This document shows positions 9,107-17,689 of a DNA stretch of 64,000 nt, in pieces. The stretch lies in assembly GCF_900215435.1 (NCBI RefSeq), contig NZ_OCMY01000002.1, positions 558,001 to 622,000 on the forward strand, read 5' to 3'. The position numbers and the translations under genes were made by a program. This DNA comes from Candidatus Pantoea floridensis. Its GTDB lineage: Bacteria; Pseudomonadota; Gammaproteobacteria; Enterobacterales; Enterobacteriaceae. The stretch's first letter is position 1, and each line of letters begins with the position of its first letter. The notes beneath the pieces are model-generated. The model saw only the letters and a program-made list of their open reading frames with translations, made no database searches and was not told where the DNA came from.

Positions 9107-9883
9107 TTAGCTGTTGCGCTGCAAGTGACTCGTGACAAAGGCGCGACAGCGTGCAGACAGGGGATCGCTAAACACCTGCTGCGGCGAACCGGCTTCCTCA
9201 ATCTTGCCCTGATGCAGGAACACCGCTTTATTCGACACATCGCGCGCGAAACCCATTTCATGGGTCACGATAATCATGGTGCGCCCCTCCTCCGCCAGGC
9301 TGCGAATGACGCGCAGCACTTCGCCCACCAGCTCCGGATCCAGCGCCGACGTTGGCTCATCAAACAGAATCGCTTTCGGCTGCTGCGCCAGCGCACGCGC
9401 AATGGCTACACGCTGTTGCTGACCGCCAGAAAGCTGCGACGGCCAGGCGTTGCGTTTTTCATACAGACCCACTTTGTGCAGCAGCGCTTCAGCCTCTTCT
9501 ATCGCCTCTTTGCTGCTGCGCTTTTGCACATGCACGGGCGCTTCGATGATGTTCTGCAACACCGTTTTATGCGGCCACAGGTTAAAGCTCTGGAAGACAA
9601 AACCCAGCTGCATGCGCATCAGTTTAATGCGGCGTTGCTGCTCGCGACTCAGTTTCTCATCGGCGTTGTCGATGGTGACCACTTCGTCACCCACCGCTAT
9701 TTCTCCGCCCTGCGGCACTTCCAGAAACGGGATGCAACGCAGCAAGGTACTTTTGCCCGAACCACTGGCTCCAATCAGTGATATCACATCGCCATCCTGC
9801 GCCGTCAGGCTGATGTCATGCAGCACTTCATGCCCGCTATAACTTTTTCTGAGATGGCTCAGGGCGATAGTGGGTTTGCTCAT
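9107..9883 (-). CDS. Polar amino-acid ABC transporter ATPase, HisP/OccP-like
   Basis: A 258-residue ATPase with Walker [10 protein letters not shown] at 38-46, signature [10 protein letters not shown], Walker B AILFDEPTSALD and the switch histidine in VTHEMGF. Sequence and operon organisation fit the PAAT (histidine/octopine/glutamine) class. It is the last gene of a five-gene minus-strand operon and overlaps the preceding permease stop by 4 bp. It energises uptake through the two permeases just upstream. Confidence 0.92.
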   Translation of the reverse strand: MSKPTIALSHLRKSYSGHEVLHDISLTAQDGDVISLIGASGSGKSTLLRCIPFLEVPQGGEIAVGDEVVTIDNADEKLSREQQRRIKLMRMQLGFVFQSFNLWPHKTVLQNIIEAPVHVQKRSSKEAIEEAEALLHKVGLYEKRNAWPSQLSGGQQQRVAIARALAQQPKAILFDEPTSALDPELVGEVLRVIRSLAEEGRTMIIVTHEMGFARDVSNKAVFLHQGKIEEAGSPQQVFSDPLSARCRAFVTSHLQRNS

Positions 9884-10566
9884 GGACGTGCTCCAACGTG
9901 ATAAGGGGACAAACGGCGCTCCAGCAGCGCCACGGCTTTACTCACCAGCACGGTCAGCAGCAGATAGATAATTGCCGCGCTGATAAAGACCTCCAGCGCG
10001 CGAAACGTCTCAGAGACGATCGAATCGGCAATGCCGGTCATCTCCATCAGGCTAATGGTACTCACCAGCGACGTGGATTTGATCATCGAGATAATTTCGT
10101 TGCTGTAAGCCGGGAGTGCCTGACGCACCGCCAGCGGCAGCGTGATACGGCGCAGTGTGGTAAAGCGCGACATGCCGCTCACCTTTGCGGCTTCCAGCGA
10201 CTGCACGCTTACCGCATTCAGGCCACCGCGCAGAATCTCTGAGGTGTAGGCTGCATCATTAAGCACCAGCGCAATCAAGCCGCACCAGTAAGGATCGCGC
10301 AGCAGCGGCCACAGTACGCTTTCACGCACCGCTGGCAAACTGCCAAGGCCATAATAAATCATGAAAATCTGAATCAGCAGCGGCGTACCGCGAAATACCC
10401 AGACGTAGAAACGCGTCACGTAGCTGCCAAGCCGATTTTGTCGCAGCAGGTTAAGCAGCAGCGCCAGTATGCCGCCGCCGAGCAGGGATAGCAGCGCCAG
10501 GTTGAGCGTCAGCGGCAGGCCACGCAGCAATGCCGCTAGCGTGTTTTGCAGAAAAGTAATGTCCAT
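9880..10566 (-). CDS. Amino-acid ABC permease, HisM/OccM-like
   Basis: A 228-residue inner-membrane permease with five or six helices and the PAAT signature region (FRGTPLLIQIFMIYYG, then SLEAAKVSGMSRFTTLRRITLP as the ATPase-contact loop). It pairs with the second permease 9 bp upstream, forming the heterodimeric channel usual for histidine/octopine systems, and overlaps the ATPase start. Confidence 0.9.
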   Translation of the reverse strand: MDITFLQNTLAALLRGLPLTLNLALLSLLGGGILALLLNLLRQNRLGSYVTRFYVWVFRGTPLLIQIFMIYYGLGSLPAVRESVLWPLLRDPYWCGLIALVLNDAAYTSEILRGGLNAVSVQSLEAAKVSGMSRFTTLRRITLPLAVRQALPAYSNEIISMIKSTSLVSTISLMEMTGIADSIVSETFRALEVFISAAIIYLLLTVLVSKAVALLERRLSPYHVGARP

Positions 10567-10575
10567 TGTGGCTCC

Positions 10576-11295
10576 TTACAACCGCGCGCGTTGCTGGCCG
10601 CGCATGGCCACTTTTTCCACATAGCGGAAAACAAAGTCAGAACAGGTGGTGATAATCAGGTAGATCACCGCTCCCACGCTGTAGAAGAAAAACGGCATCT
10701 GGGTGGAGTTCGACGCGGTGGAAATCTGATTCATGGTTTCCACCAGACCGGTCACCGACACCAGCGCCGACTCTTTGATCACCGACTGCCACTGATTGCC
10801 CATGCCCGGCAGCGCGGTTTTCAGCGCCTGCGGCACAATCATGCGGCGGAACAGCATCAGGCGGCCCATCCCCGTCACCGTAGCGGCTTCCAGCGTACCT
10901 TTCGGTATGGCATAAAATGCCCCGCGGAATACGCTACTTTGATAAGCGCCGGAAATCAGACCGATGGCGATGGCGCCGGCGACAAAACCGTTCACATCGA
11001 ACGGACCTTGCAGCCCGAGGCTTTCCCCCACGAATGACACCACCTGACGTCCACCAAAGTAAAACAGGTAGATCACCAGCAGTTCCGGTACGCCGCGAAA
11101 CAGCGTGATGTAGCCACTAGCGAGGCGCTGTTGCCAACGCGCGCCACCAATCTGCATCCAGCACAGCAGGCTGCCAAGGATCGCCCCCAGAACCCATGCA
11201 CACAATGAAACGGTGACGGTCACCGTGGCGGCGTTAAGCAACACGCCGCCCCAACCTTCGTCACCAAACCCTAAGAGTTGCCAATCAATAGCCAT
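10576..11295 (-). CDS. Amino-acid ABC permease, HisQ/OccQ-like
   Basis: A 239-residue permease with the same architecture as its neighbour: FRGVPELLVIYLFYFGG near the middle and TLEAATVTGMGRLMLFRRMIVP as the EAA loop. It lies 12 bp downstream of the binding protein gene and is part of the same operon. Confidence 0.9.
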   Translation of the reverse strand: MAIDWQLLGFGDEGWGGVLLNAATVTVTVSLCAWVLGAILGSLLCWMQIGGARWQQRLASGYITLFRGVPELLVIYLFYFGGRQVVSFVGESLGLQGPFDVNGFVAGAIAIGLISGAYQSSVFRGAFYAIPKGTLEAATVTGMGRLMLFRRMIVPQALKTALPGMGNQWQSVIKESALVSVTGLVETMNQISTASNSTQMPFFFYSVGAVIYLIITTCSDFVFRYVEKVAMRGQQRARL

Positions 11296-11307
11296 AAGCG
11301 CCTGAAA

Positions 11308-12156
11308 TTACTCCGCTGGTGCGACGTTTTCGCCGAACCATTTTTCAGACAGCTGCTTCAGCGTGCCATCTTTGATCATTGAATTTAGCGCGCTATCCAG
11401 CGCAGCTTTTAGCTCAGGATTGTTTTTCTGAATCGCAATCGCCGACCCCTGGCCCAACACGCCACCTGAGAAGCCATAACCGGTGCTGTTCACGGTATCC
11501 GCATGTTTTTTCACATAGGCATTCAGGTTGGTGCGTGACGCCATCACCGCATCAACGCGGCCGTTAAGCAGATCGGCGAAGGTTTCCGGGCCGGCCTGAT
11601 AGGTACGAATCGTCGCCACATCGGCCAGATATTTGTTAAGGAAGTCAGCCTGGATGGTGGCAACCTGCACCGCGATGGTTTTGCCTTTGAATTTCGCTTT
11701 CAGCGCGTCAATGGATTTGGTCATGCCCGCTTCGTCATTCGCCAATACCACTTCGCCATTGCCCGGCAGCGTATCAACCGCACTGCCCTTCAGGGTAACG
11801 AAACCCGAAATACTCACGGTGTATTGGCGGGAGAAATCCACCACTTCTTCACGCTTTGGCGTGACGGTCACGGCATCAATTACCGCGTCATATTTACCGT
11901 CGACCAAACCTGGAATCATACCGGACCATTTCTGCGCCACGATTTCGTATTTAAAACCGGCGCGCTTAGCGATTTCCGCCACCATATCCGGTTCATAACC
12001 AACGATTTTGCCGCCTGGCGTAGATTGGTTAAACGGCGGATAAGCGGCTTCGGTAGCAAATTTCACCGTGCCAAAATCTTTGGCTTGCACCAGCGCGGAA
12101 GAGGCAAGCAGCAACATGCCCACAGAGGCGGTAAACAGTCCTTTACGCATCATCAT
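11308..12156 (-). CDS. Periplasmic amino-acid binding protein (SBP family 3)
   Basis: A 282-residue protein with a signal peptide cleaved after LVQA (about residue 26). Family 3 signatures are present: FATEAAYPPFNQ, IVGYEPDMVAEIAKRAG and DAVIDAVTVTPKR. The family binds polar or basic amino acids. It lies between an amidohydrolase gene and the permeases, so the imported compound is probably an N-acylated or otherwise conjugated amino acid, or its product. Three ATG codons overlap at the start; the first follows AGG with 4-nt spacing. Confidence 0.88.
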   Translation of the reverse strand: MMMRKGLFTASVGMLLLASSALVQAKDFGTVKFATEAAYPPFNQSTPGGKIVGYEPDMVAEIAKRAGFKYEIVAQKWSGMIPGLVDGKYDAVIDAVTVTPKREEVVDFSRQYTVSISGFVTLKGSAVDTLPGNGEVVLANDEAGMTKSIDALKAKFKGKTIAVQVATIQADFLNKYLADVATIRTYQAGPETFADLLNGRVDAVMASRTNLNAYVKKHADTVNSTGYGFSGGVLGQGSAIAIQKNNPELKAALDSALNSMIKDGTLKQLSEKWFGENVAPAE

Positions 12157-12177
12157 AAAACCTCAGAGTTCGTTATT

Positions 12178-13365
12178 TTAAGAGAGTAAATCAATGGCTA
12201 AACGGGCTAGCGCCTGCGTGCCGGCATGGATGCTGCGCTCGTCGGGTTGATAATCCGAATTGTGCAGATGATCGTCGCGCCCTGGCGCGCCGGAGCCAAT
12301 GTGGATCTGACAGCCGGGCACGCGCTCGGTAAACAGTGAAAAATCTTCGGCACCAAAGCTGGCGCTCGGTTTAGCAACGATCGCTTTACCAAACTGATGC
12401 GACAAAATCGGTTCCAACGCGTCGATTAACCCATCGTCGTTCATTAACGGCGGTACGCCGCGCTGATAATTGACCTCAACGCGCACATTCAACGACAGCG
12501 CCACACCGGCGCAGATGCGCTTAAACGCTTCTTCGATATGCGTCCGCGCGGCTGGCGATTTGGCGCGTACCGTGCCCTGCAGTAGGCAGCTATCAGAAAT
12601 AATATTGTGGGTGGTGCCGCCATGAATGTGGCCAATGGTCAGCACCGCCGAATTGGCCGGATCGAGTTCGCGCGAAATGATGGTTTGCAACTGGCTGACC
12701 AGGTTCACCGCCGCAATGATCGGATCGGTGCCCATATGCGGACGGGCGGCATGAGTCGATTTACCGTGCACCACCACATCAAATTCGTCGCTGGATGCGG
12801 TGCTGGCACCACGCGTCAGGCCAATTTCGCCCGCGGCCAGCTCCGGTTTGTTGTGCAGGGTGATGGCGAGATCGACGCCGTCCGCCGCGCCATCGGCGAT
12901 CATCGCTTCGGCACCGCTTTCTGGCGTCTCTTCCGCTGGCTGGAAAATTAACCGCAGGGTGCCATGCAGTTGTGCACGGTAGTACGGCACAATCGCCGCC
13001 ACACCCAGCAGGGTCGCGGTATGAATATCATGCCCGCAGGCGTGCATTTTGCCCGGATACTGGCTGCTGAACGACAGGCCGGTTTGTTCGTGGATCGGCA
13101 AGGCATCCATATCAGCGCGTAACAGCACGGTTTTACCGGGATGCGCGCCCACGATATCCACCATGACACCGGTTCTGCCGACGCCCGTCTTTGGCACCAG
13201 TCCAAGGCGCAGCAGTTCCTGCTCAACGAGCGTGGCGGTACGCTGGGTATCAAAACCCAGCTCCGGATGCGCATGGATATCACGACGAATGGCGATGAGA
13301 TGCGCCTGCATGCTTTCGCTTTTGGCGCTGATGTCCCTGGCTAAAACATCTTTATGATCGGTCAT
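12178..13365 (-). CDS. M20D amidohydrolase (hippurate/N-acyl-amino-acid hydrolase type)
   Basis: A 395-residue cytoplasmic metallo-amidohydrolase that removes acyl groups from amino acids. The metal site is visible as LLRADMDALP, MHACGHDIH (with the Cys/His ligands of the M20D branch) and PAEETPESGAE. Hippurate hydrolases and the plant ILR1 auxin-conjugate hydrolases belong to the same branch, and in a plant-associated host conjugates such as IAA-amino acids are conceivable substrates (inference). It is the first gene of the operon; the transporter genes follow with gaps of 21 bp or less. Confidence 0.88.
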   Translation of the reverse strand: MTDHKDVLARDISAKSESMQAHLIAIRRDIHAHPELGFDTQRTATLVEQELLRLGLVPKTGVGRTGVMVDIVGAHPGKTVLLRADMDALPIHEQTGLSFSSQYPGKMHACGHDIHTATLLGVAAIVPYYRAQLHGTLRLIFQPAEETPESGAEAMIADGAADGVDLAITLHNKPELAAGEIGLTRGASTASSDEFDVVVHGKSTHAARPHMGTDPIIAAVNLVSQLQTIISRELDPANSAVLTIGHIHGGTTHNIISDSCLLQGTVRAKSPAARTHIEEAFKRICAGVALSLNVRVEVNYQRGVPPLMNDDGLIDALEPILSHQFGKAIVAKPSASFGAEDFSLFTERVPGCQIHIGSGAPGRDDHLHNSDYQPDERSIHAGTQALARLAIDLLS

Positions 13366-13616
13366 GTTTGCGGAGATCTTTCTCAGGCGTAAACCTGGCC
13401 TTTATGGCATTTTTATTAAAATTGATTCCTTATTTATTCACAGCACCCGGCAGAATGCAACGCACAATGCTTATTGTTACTTACTGAATTTGCGTACTAT
13501 TTTTCTAATCCACTGCTCTGGCAGGATAAAAACTCACTTCTGCATCATTAAGCAGTTATAACATTCATGATCCAGCGCGGATCATCAGTTTTACTGATTT
13601 CGTTATTGAACAAAAA
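13366..13616. promoter_or_regulatory. Promoter region of the amidohydrolase-ABC operon
   Basis: A 251-bp AT-rich non-coding stretch between the LysR gene and the operon it may control. A 7-bp inverted repeat, ATGATCC (13567-13573) and GGATCAT (13579-13585), separated by 5 bp, sits near the LysR stop. It lacks a T-run, so it is more like an operator than a terminator. No clear -35/-10 pair could be fixed. Confidence 0.4.
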
Positions 13617-14507
13617 TCAACCGTGAACCTGCGTTAAAAGCCAGTCACGCACCGCTTGCACCGTCGCAGGCTCACGTGGGCGTTTTGGCCACACCAAATA
13701 CCAACCCGCATCTATCGTCATTTGTGTGCCAAACGCTACGACCAATCGCCCGCTCGCTACATCGTTCTGCACAAAATGTGGGCTGGTGAGCGCGATACCT
13801 TGCCCGCCGATCGCCGCTTCGAGCGCCAGTGCCGTTTGATTGAAGCGCAGATGATGCTGATGATGCAGCGACTCATGGGGGAAGATGAATGAGAGAAATG
13901 CGGGCCAAAGGTGATGACCATCGTGCAATAGTGCATAGCGCAGGCAATGATTGATCTCGGCAGGATCACCCAACTCGGCAAGCAGCGTGGGGCTTACGAC
14001 CGCCAGCACCGTTTGGCTGAACAGCATACGGGCATCGAGACCGGCGCCGAACGGTGGCCGGCCATAGCGCACTGCTAAATCGACACCTTCATGATGAAAC
14101 TGTACCAAACGTTCGGAAGCCAGCACGCGTAGATCGATATCCGGCCAGGCAGCGGTAAAATCCGGTAAGCGCGGCAGCATCCAGCGGCTGGCAAAGGTTG
14201 GCGTTACGCTGAGAGTTAAACGGTTCGGTTCAGGGCGCAGCGTGCGCGTAGCTTCATCAATTAATTCAAATGCCTGGCGGATACTCACGGCATAACCCGC
14301 CCCCGCGCTGGTCAAGGCCAGCGTGCGTGGTAATCGATCAAACAGTTTCAATTCGAGGCTGGCTTCCAACCCGCGAATTTGTTGTGCCACCGCGCCTTGC
14401 GTCACGCCTAATTCTTCCGCCGCCAAACGAAAATTGAGATGGCGCGTTACCGCTTCAAAGACCTTCAACGCATTCAGCGGAGGTAGCGCGCTAAATCCCT
14501 GGTTCAT
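13617..14507 (-). CDS. LysR-family regulator, GcvA-like
   Basis: A 296-residue LysR protein. The winged helix covers residues about 10-68 (NFRLAAEELGVTQGAVAQQIRGLE, then FDRLPRTLALT). The effector domain begins near residue 95 with LTLSVTPTFASRWMLPRLPDF, typical of the GcvA subgroup. It is divergent from the SDR gene at 14613 (106 bp apart), the arrangement usual for a LysR target, and it also precedes the amidohydrolase operon on its own strand. Either may be its target. Confidence 0.88.
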   Translation of the reverse strand: MNQGFSALPPLNALKVFEAVTRHLNFRLAAEELGVTQGAVAQQIRGLEASLELKLFDRLPRTLALTSAGAGYAVSIRQAFELIDEATRTLRPEPNRLTLSVTPTFASRWMLPRLPDFTAAWPDIDLRVLASERLVQFHHEGVDLAVRYGRPPFGAGLDARMLFSQTVLAVVSPTLLAELGDPAEINHCLRYALLHDGHHLWPAFLSFIFPHESLHHQHHLRFNQTALALEAAIGGQGIALTSPHFVQNDVASGRLVVAFGTQMTIDAGWYLVWPKRPREPATVQAVRDWLLTQVHG

Positions 14508-14612
14508 CCTGTAGTTTTCCTATCGTCAACTGGCAAAAAGAGTGGCTCTCTGCGGTCGAAATTAGCACTTATACTGGGTTTAAGCGATGTTGACTTATAA
14601 GGAAGAGATACT

Positions 14613-15317
14613 ATGACAGTAGAAAAAGTTGCAGTTATCGTTGCTGGCGGCAGCGGCATGGGCGCAGCAGCGGCTGAGAAGCTGGCGAGCGAAGGCTACA
14701 AAGTGGCGATCCTCTCCTCTTCCGGAAAAGGTGAAGCGCTAGCAAAGCAATTAGGTGGTTTGGGCGTGACGGGTTCTAACCAGTCGGTAGATGATTTGCA
14801 AAAGCTGGTGGATCAAACGCTGGCGCGCTGGGGCCGTATCGATGTGCTGGTGAACAGTGCGGGTCATGGTCCTCGTGCGCCGATTCTGCAATTAAGCGAT
14901 GAGGATTGGCAGCGCGGCATGGAGACCTATTTCCTCAATGTGGTTCGGGCCGCGCGGCTGGTGACGCCAATCATGCAGAAACAAGGCGGCGGCAGCATCA
15001 TCAATATCTCTTCGGCGTGGACGTTTGAGCCTACCGATATGTTCCCCACGTCGGCCGTTTTCCGCGCGGGTTTAGCCTCGTTCACTAAAATTTTCGCAGA
15101 TACCTACGCGGCAGATAATATTCGCATCAACAATGTGCTTCCGGGATGGATTGATAGCCTGCCGAAAACCGATGAGCGCCGTAACAGCGTACCTTTACAA
15201 CGCTATGGCACTTCTGAAGAGGTGGCTGCGACCATCGCCTTCCTCGCTTCGCCGGGTGCCGCCTACATTACGGCGCAAAATATTCGCGTTGATGGCGGCG
15301 TGACGCGCAACGTCTGA
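14613..15317 (+). CDS. Atypical short-chain dehydrogenase
   Basis: A 234-residue Rossmann protein. The nucleotide loop reads AGGSGMG rather than TGxxxGIG. VNSAGHGP and IINISSAW are present, but at the catalytic YxxxK position the sequence is SAVFR (Tyr to Ser, Lys to Arg). This occurs in a recognised divergent SDR subgroup and questions ordinary reductase activity. AAGGAAGAG precedes the ATG. The gene is divergent from the LysR gene, which probably regulates it. Confidence 0.82.
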   Translation: MTVEKVAVIVAGGSGMGAAAAEKLASEGYKVAILSSSGKGEALAKQLGGLGVTGSNQSVDDLQKLVDQTLARWGRIDVLVNSAGHGPRAPILQLSDEDWQRGMETYFLNVVRAARLVTPIMQKQGGGSIINISSAWTFEPTDMFPTSAVFRAGLASFTKIFADTYAADNIRINNVLPGWIDSLPKTDERRNSVPLQRYGTSEEVAATIAFLASPGAAYITAQNIRVDGGVTRNV

Positions 15318-15337
15318 TCAGCAGCATGTCTCGTAAA

Positions 15338-15376
15338 GCCGCCAGAGATCCTCACCTTATGGCGGCTTTGCCGTTT
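15338..15376 (+). terminator. Intrinsic terminator after the SDR gene
   Basis: GCCGCCA (15338-15344) pairs with TGGCGGC (15360-15366) across a 15-nt loop; TTTGCCGTTTT follows. Confidence 0.6.
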
Positions 15377-15507
15377 TACCCTCAAAAAGCAAGACGGGTC
15401 TCGTCGCTCTTACGCCTTACAAACGGTCAGAATGTTCACGTTCGCGGACGCTATTACCCTGATTTCGCCCGCCAATCTCTCTATTGATATTCTGAAGTGA
15501 GGCCACT

Positions 15508-15639
15508 ATGCATCCTATTTTACGTTCACAATTATCCAGACTTTTTGCCGCTGAGCGCCACCGGGTGTGGCAATGGATGCTGACGGGTTGTGGCCTGTTT
15601 TGGATTGTCGTGGTGGTTGCGGTGATGAGCATTCGTTAA
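15508..15639 (+). CDS. 43-residue single-pass membrane protein, YmiA-like
   Basis: A short reading frame with GTGAGG 7-8 nt before the ATG. The first 20 residues are basic and hydrophilic (AAERHRVW). One membrane helix follows (MLTGCGLFWIVVVVAVM) and the chain ends in SIR. E. coli YmiA has the same design, with a basic stretch, Trp, and a G..LFWVVV helix near its C-terminus. The stop lies one base before the convergent AraC gene end, which suggests the two are arranged without spare sequence. The function of YmiA-type proteins is not known to me. Confidence 0.6.
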   Translation: MHPILRSQLSRLFAAERHRVWQWMLTGCGLFWIVVVVAVMSIR

Positions 15640-15640
15640 G

Positions 15641-16573
15641 TCAGTGTGCCTGTAGCCTGCCGGACAAATGCTCCGGCGGTAACAGCTCAAAAGCCCGCTT
15701 CATTTCCCGCGCCTCCTCCGCCGGACTACGTCCAAACATCCGTTTAAACTCCCGATTAAACTGCGAATCACTTTCATATCCTACCCGCGCCGCAGCGCCA
15801 GCGGCCGTCAGATTGTCGCGAATCATCATCAGACGCGCCTGATGCAAGCGCAGCGATTTAACATATTGAATCGGCGAAGTTTGTGTCACAGTTTTGAAAT
15901 GCAGATGGAAACGCGGCACGCTCATGCCAGCTTCCTTCGCCAGAGAAGGCACATCCAGCGGCTGACGCCAGTCGGCATGAATCCGCTGCAAAGCACGGGC
16001 AACCCGGCCAAAATGGCCCTGATAGGTTAATGCCGCGCGCACCGCGCCGCCCTGTTCGCCCATCAACATGCGAAAACAGATCTCTTCCACCCGTGCGGGT
16101 CCTAACACCTTGGCCTCAAGCGGATCGCTTAATGCTTCGAGCAAGCGCAGCGTGCTTTGGGCTAACGCCCGATCGATAGGCGTAGAAATGATGCTCGCTG
16201 GTGTAGCAGCAATGGCTGTTTGCCCGTGAGCCAGTTGCGCCACCAACCGCGCCACCATCGCAACATCCAAACGAATAGCAATGCCCAGCAGTGGTTCTTC
16301 GGAAGTGGCTTCCGTCTCCGCAGAAAATGGCAGAGGTACCGACAGCACCAGATAGTGTTGCGCATCGTAGCGATACATTTTATCGGCGAGAAAGGCGCGT
16401 TTCGATCCCTGGCAAATGATGATGATACTCGGTTCATACAGCACCGGCGTGCGCGCCCATTGCCGATCGGCACGCATAAAGCGCACGCTGTCCAGCAGTG
16501 ATTCGGTATAGCCTTCCTGACGTGCCAGCTGACTAAGTAATGCGCAGGTTTGCTGTTGAACGGTACGCGACAT
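15641..16573 (-). CDS. AraC-family regulator with AraC_N domain
   Basis: A 310-residue regulator. The N-terminal cupin-like AraC_N domain includes TPVLYEPSIIIICQGSKRA. The C-terminal double helix-turn-helix covers about residues 200-295 (SVPRFHLHFKTVT, then SQFNREFKRMFGRSP). The ATG at 16571-16573 is preferred over a start 93 bp upstream because the longer N-terminus is not family-like and AGGAA lies before it. It is divergent from the SDR gene at 16734, a common pair in which the regulator controls the reductase. Confidence 0.88.
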   Translation of the reverse strand: MSRTVQQQTCALLSQLARQEGYTESLLDSVRFMRADRQWARTPVLYEPSIIIICQGSKRAFLADKMYRYDAQHYLVLSVPLPFSAETEATSEEPLLGIAIRLDVAMVARLVAQLAHGQTAIAATPASIISTPIDRALAQSTLRLLEALSDPLEAKVLGPARVEEICFRMLMGEQGGAVRAALTYQGHFGRVARALQRIHADWRQPLDVPSLAKEAGMSVPRFHLHFKTVTQTSPIQYVKSLRLHQARLMMIRDNLTAAGAAARVGYESDSQFNREFKRMFGRSPAEEAREMKRAFELLPPEHLSGRLQAH

Positions 16574-16733
16574 GATCACTATTCCTGTGAGAGATTCAGG
16601 CAAAGAATAGCGTTTAAAATCAGCGATGCGCAACGGCGGCGAGATAATCAGGCAAACATACGCCACAATCCGGTCTGTTTTGCCTGGCGTGATGCATCGA
16701 CAATAACCTCGTCAACTCAACGAGGAATACGTC

Positions 16734-17468
16734 ATGACCCAACGCAATCCAAAAGTCATTATTTTAACCGGCGCCAGCAGCGGTATTGGCGAAGGCATTG
16801 CGCGCCATCTGGCACAGCTTGGTCATCAGCTCGTGCTCGGCGCGCGCCGCACCGACCGTCTCTCAACGCTGTGCGAAGAGCTCCGTTCTTCTGGCGCCAG
16901 CGTGGATTATTTAGCCACCGATGTCAGGCAGCGCGCTGATACACAACAGCTGGCCGATTTTGCCCTGGCGAAATATGGCCGCATTGATGTGATGATCAAC
17001 AACGCGGGCGTGATGCCGCTGTCGCCGATGAGTTCAATGAAGGTTGAGGAGTGGGACTTGATGCTGGACGTCAATATTCGCGGCGTACTTTATGGTATCG
17101 CGGCGGTGCTGCCCACCCTACAGGCGCAGCAGTATGGCCACATTATTAATATCGCTTCCGTCGGTGCGCTAACCGTTTCGCCGACCGCTGCAGTCTACTG
17201 CGCCACCAAGTTCGCGGTGCGCGCCATTTCCGATGGCTTACGCCAGGAATCACCACAGCTGCGCGTTACGGTGATTAATCCCGGCGTGGTGGAGTCTGAA
17301 CTGGCTGACACCATCACCGATAGTGTGGCGCAGGAAGCCATGAAGCGTTATCGCCAGATTGCACTCAAACCCGAAGCGATTGCCAAAGCGGTGAGCTGGG
17401 CCATCGATCAACCTGGCGACGTTGATACCAGTGAAATCACCGTACGCCCCACAGCCAGCGCCCATTAA
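16734..17468 (+). CDS. NADP-dependent short-chain dehydrogenase (classical)
   Basis: A 244-residue SDR with all classical motifs: TGASSGIG at the nucleotide loop, NNAGVMP, the catalytic serine in NIASVGAL, and YCATK for the YxxxK pair. GAGGAAT precedes the ATG. It resembles the YdfG-like oxidoreductases common in AraC-controlled loci. It is transcribed away from the AraC gene 160 bp upstream. The substrate is unknown. Confidence 0.87.
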   Translation: MTQRNPKVIILTGASSGIGEGIARHLAQLGHQLVLGARRTDRLSTLCEELRSSGASVDYLATDVRQRADTQQLADFALAKYGRIDVMINNAGVMPLSPMSSMKVEEWDLMLDVNIRGVLYGIAAVLPTLQAQQYGHIINIASVGALTVSPTAAVYCATKFAVRAISDGLRQESPQLRVTVINPGVVESELADTITDSVAQEAMKRYRQIALKPEAIAKAVSWAIDQPGDVDTSEITVRPTASAH

Positions 17469-17488
17469 CCTGCAAAGCCGTGGCGATT

Positions 17489-17578
17489 TCAGGCTGAAAT
17501 CCGTAAAAATCGCTGCGGCGTTTCCCCCATCAAACGGCGAAACATGTCGTCATCAATAAGCCACATGGTCATTACACC
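17489..17578 (-). pseudogene. Possible 3' remnant of an AraC-type regulator
   Basis: On the minus strand a frame of about 29 codons ends at a TGA (17489-17491) and contains MFRRLMGETPQRFL, which resembles the last helix and tail of AraC regulators. No intact gene can be built upstream, because the ABC remnant on the other strand occupies the adjacent DNA. Tentative. Confidence 0.35.
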
Positions 17579-17587
17579 GGAATTAAT

Positions 17588-17689
17588 GGCCGCGGCAAAA
17601 CCGTCTTGGTTATCACACATGACGACCGCTACTTCCATCTTGCCGACCGCTGCCTGAAGCTGGAATGGGGACAGTTAGTCAGCGCTTAA
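17588..17689 (+). pseudogene. 3' remnant of a YojI/SyrD-type ABC exporter ATPase
   Basis: A 33-codon frame ending in TAA (17687-17689) reads GKTVLVITHDDRYF followed by ADRCLKLEWGQLV. This is the switch-histidine region and C-terminal tail of cyclic-peptide ABC exporters such as E. coli YojI (similar ITHDDHYF and ADRLLEMRNGQL). The rest of the gene is missing. Its end overlaps the last codons of the convergent DJ-1/PfpI gene. Confidence 0.6.
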
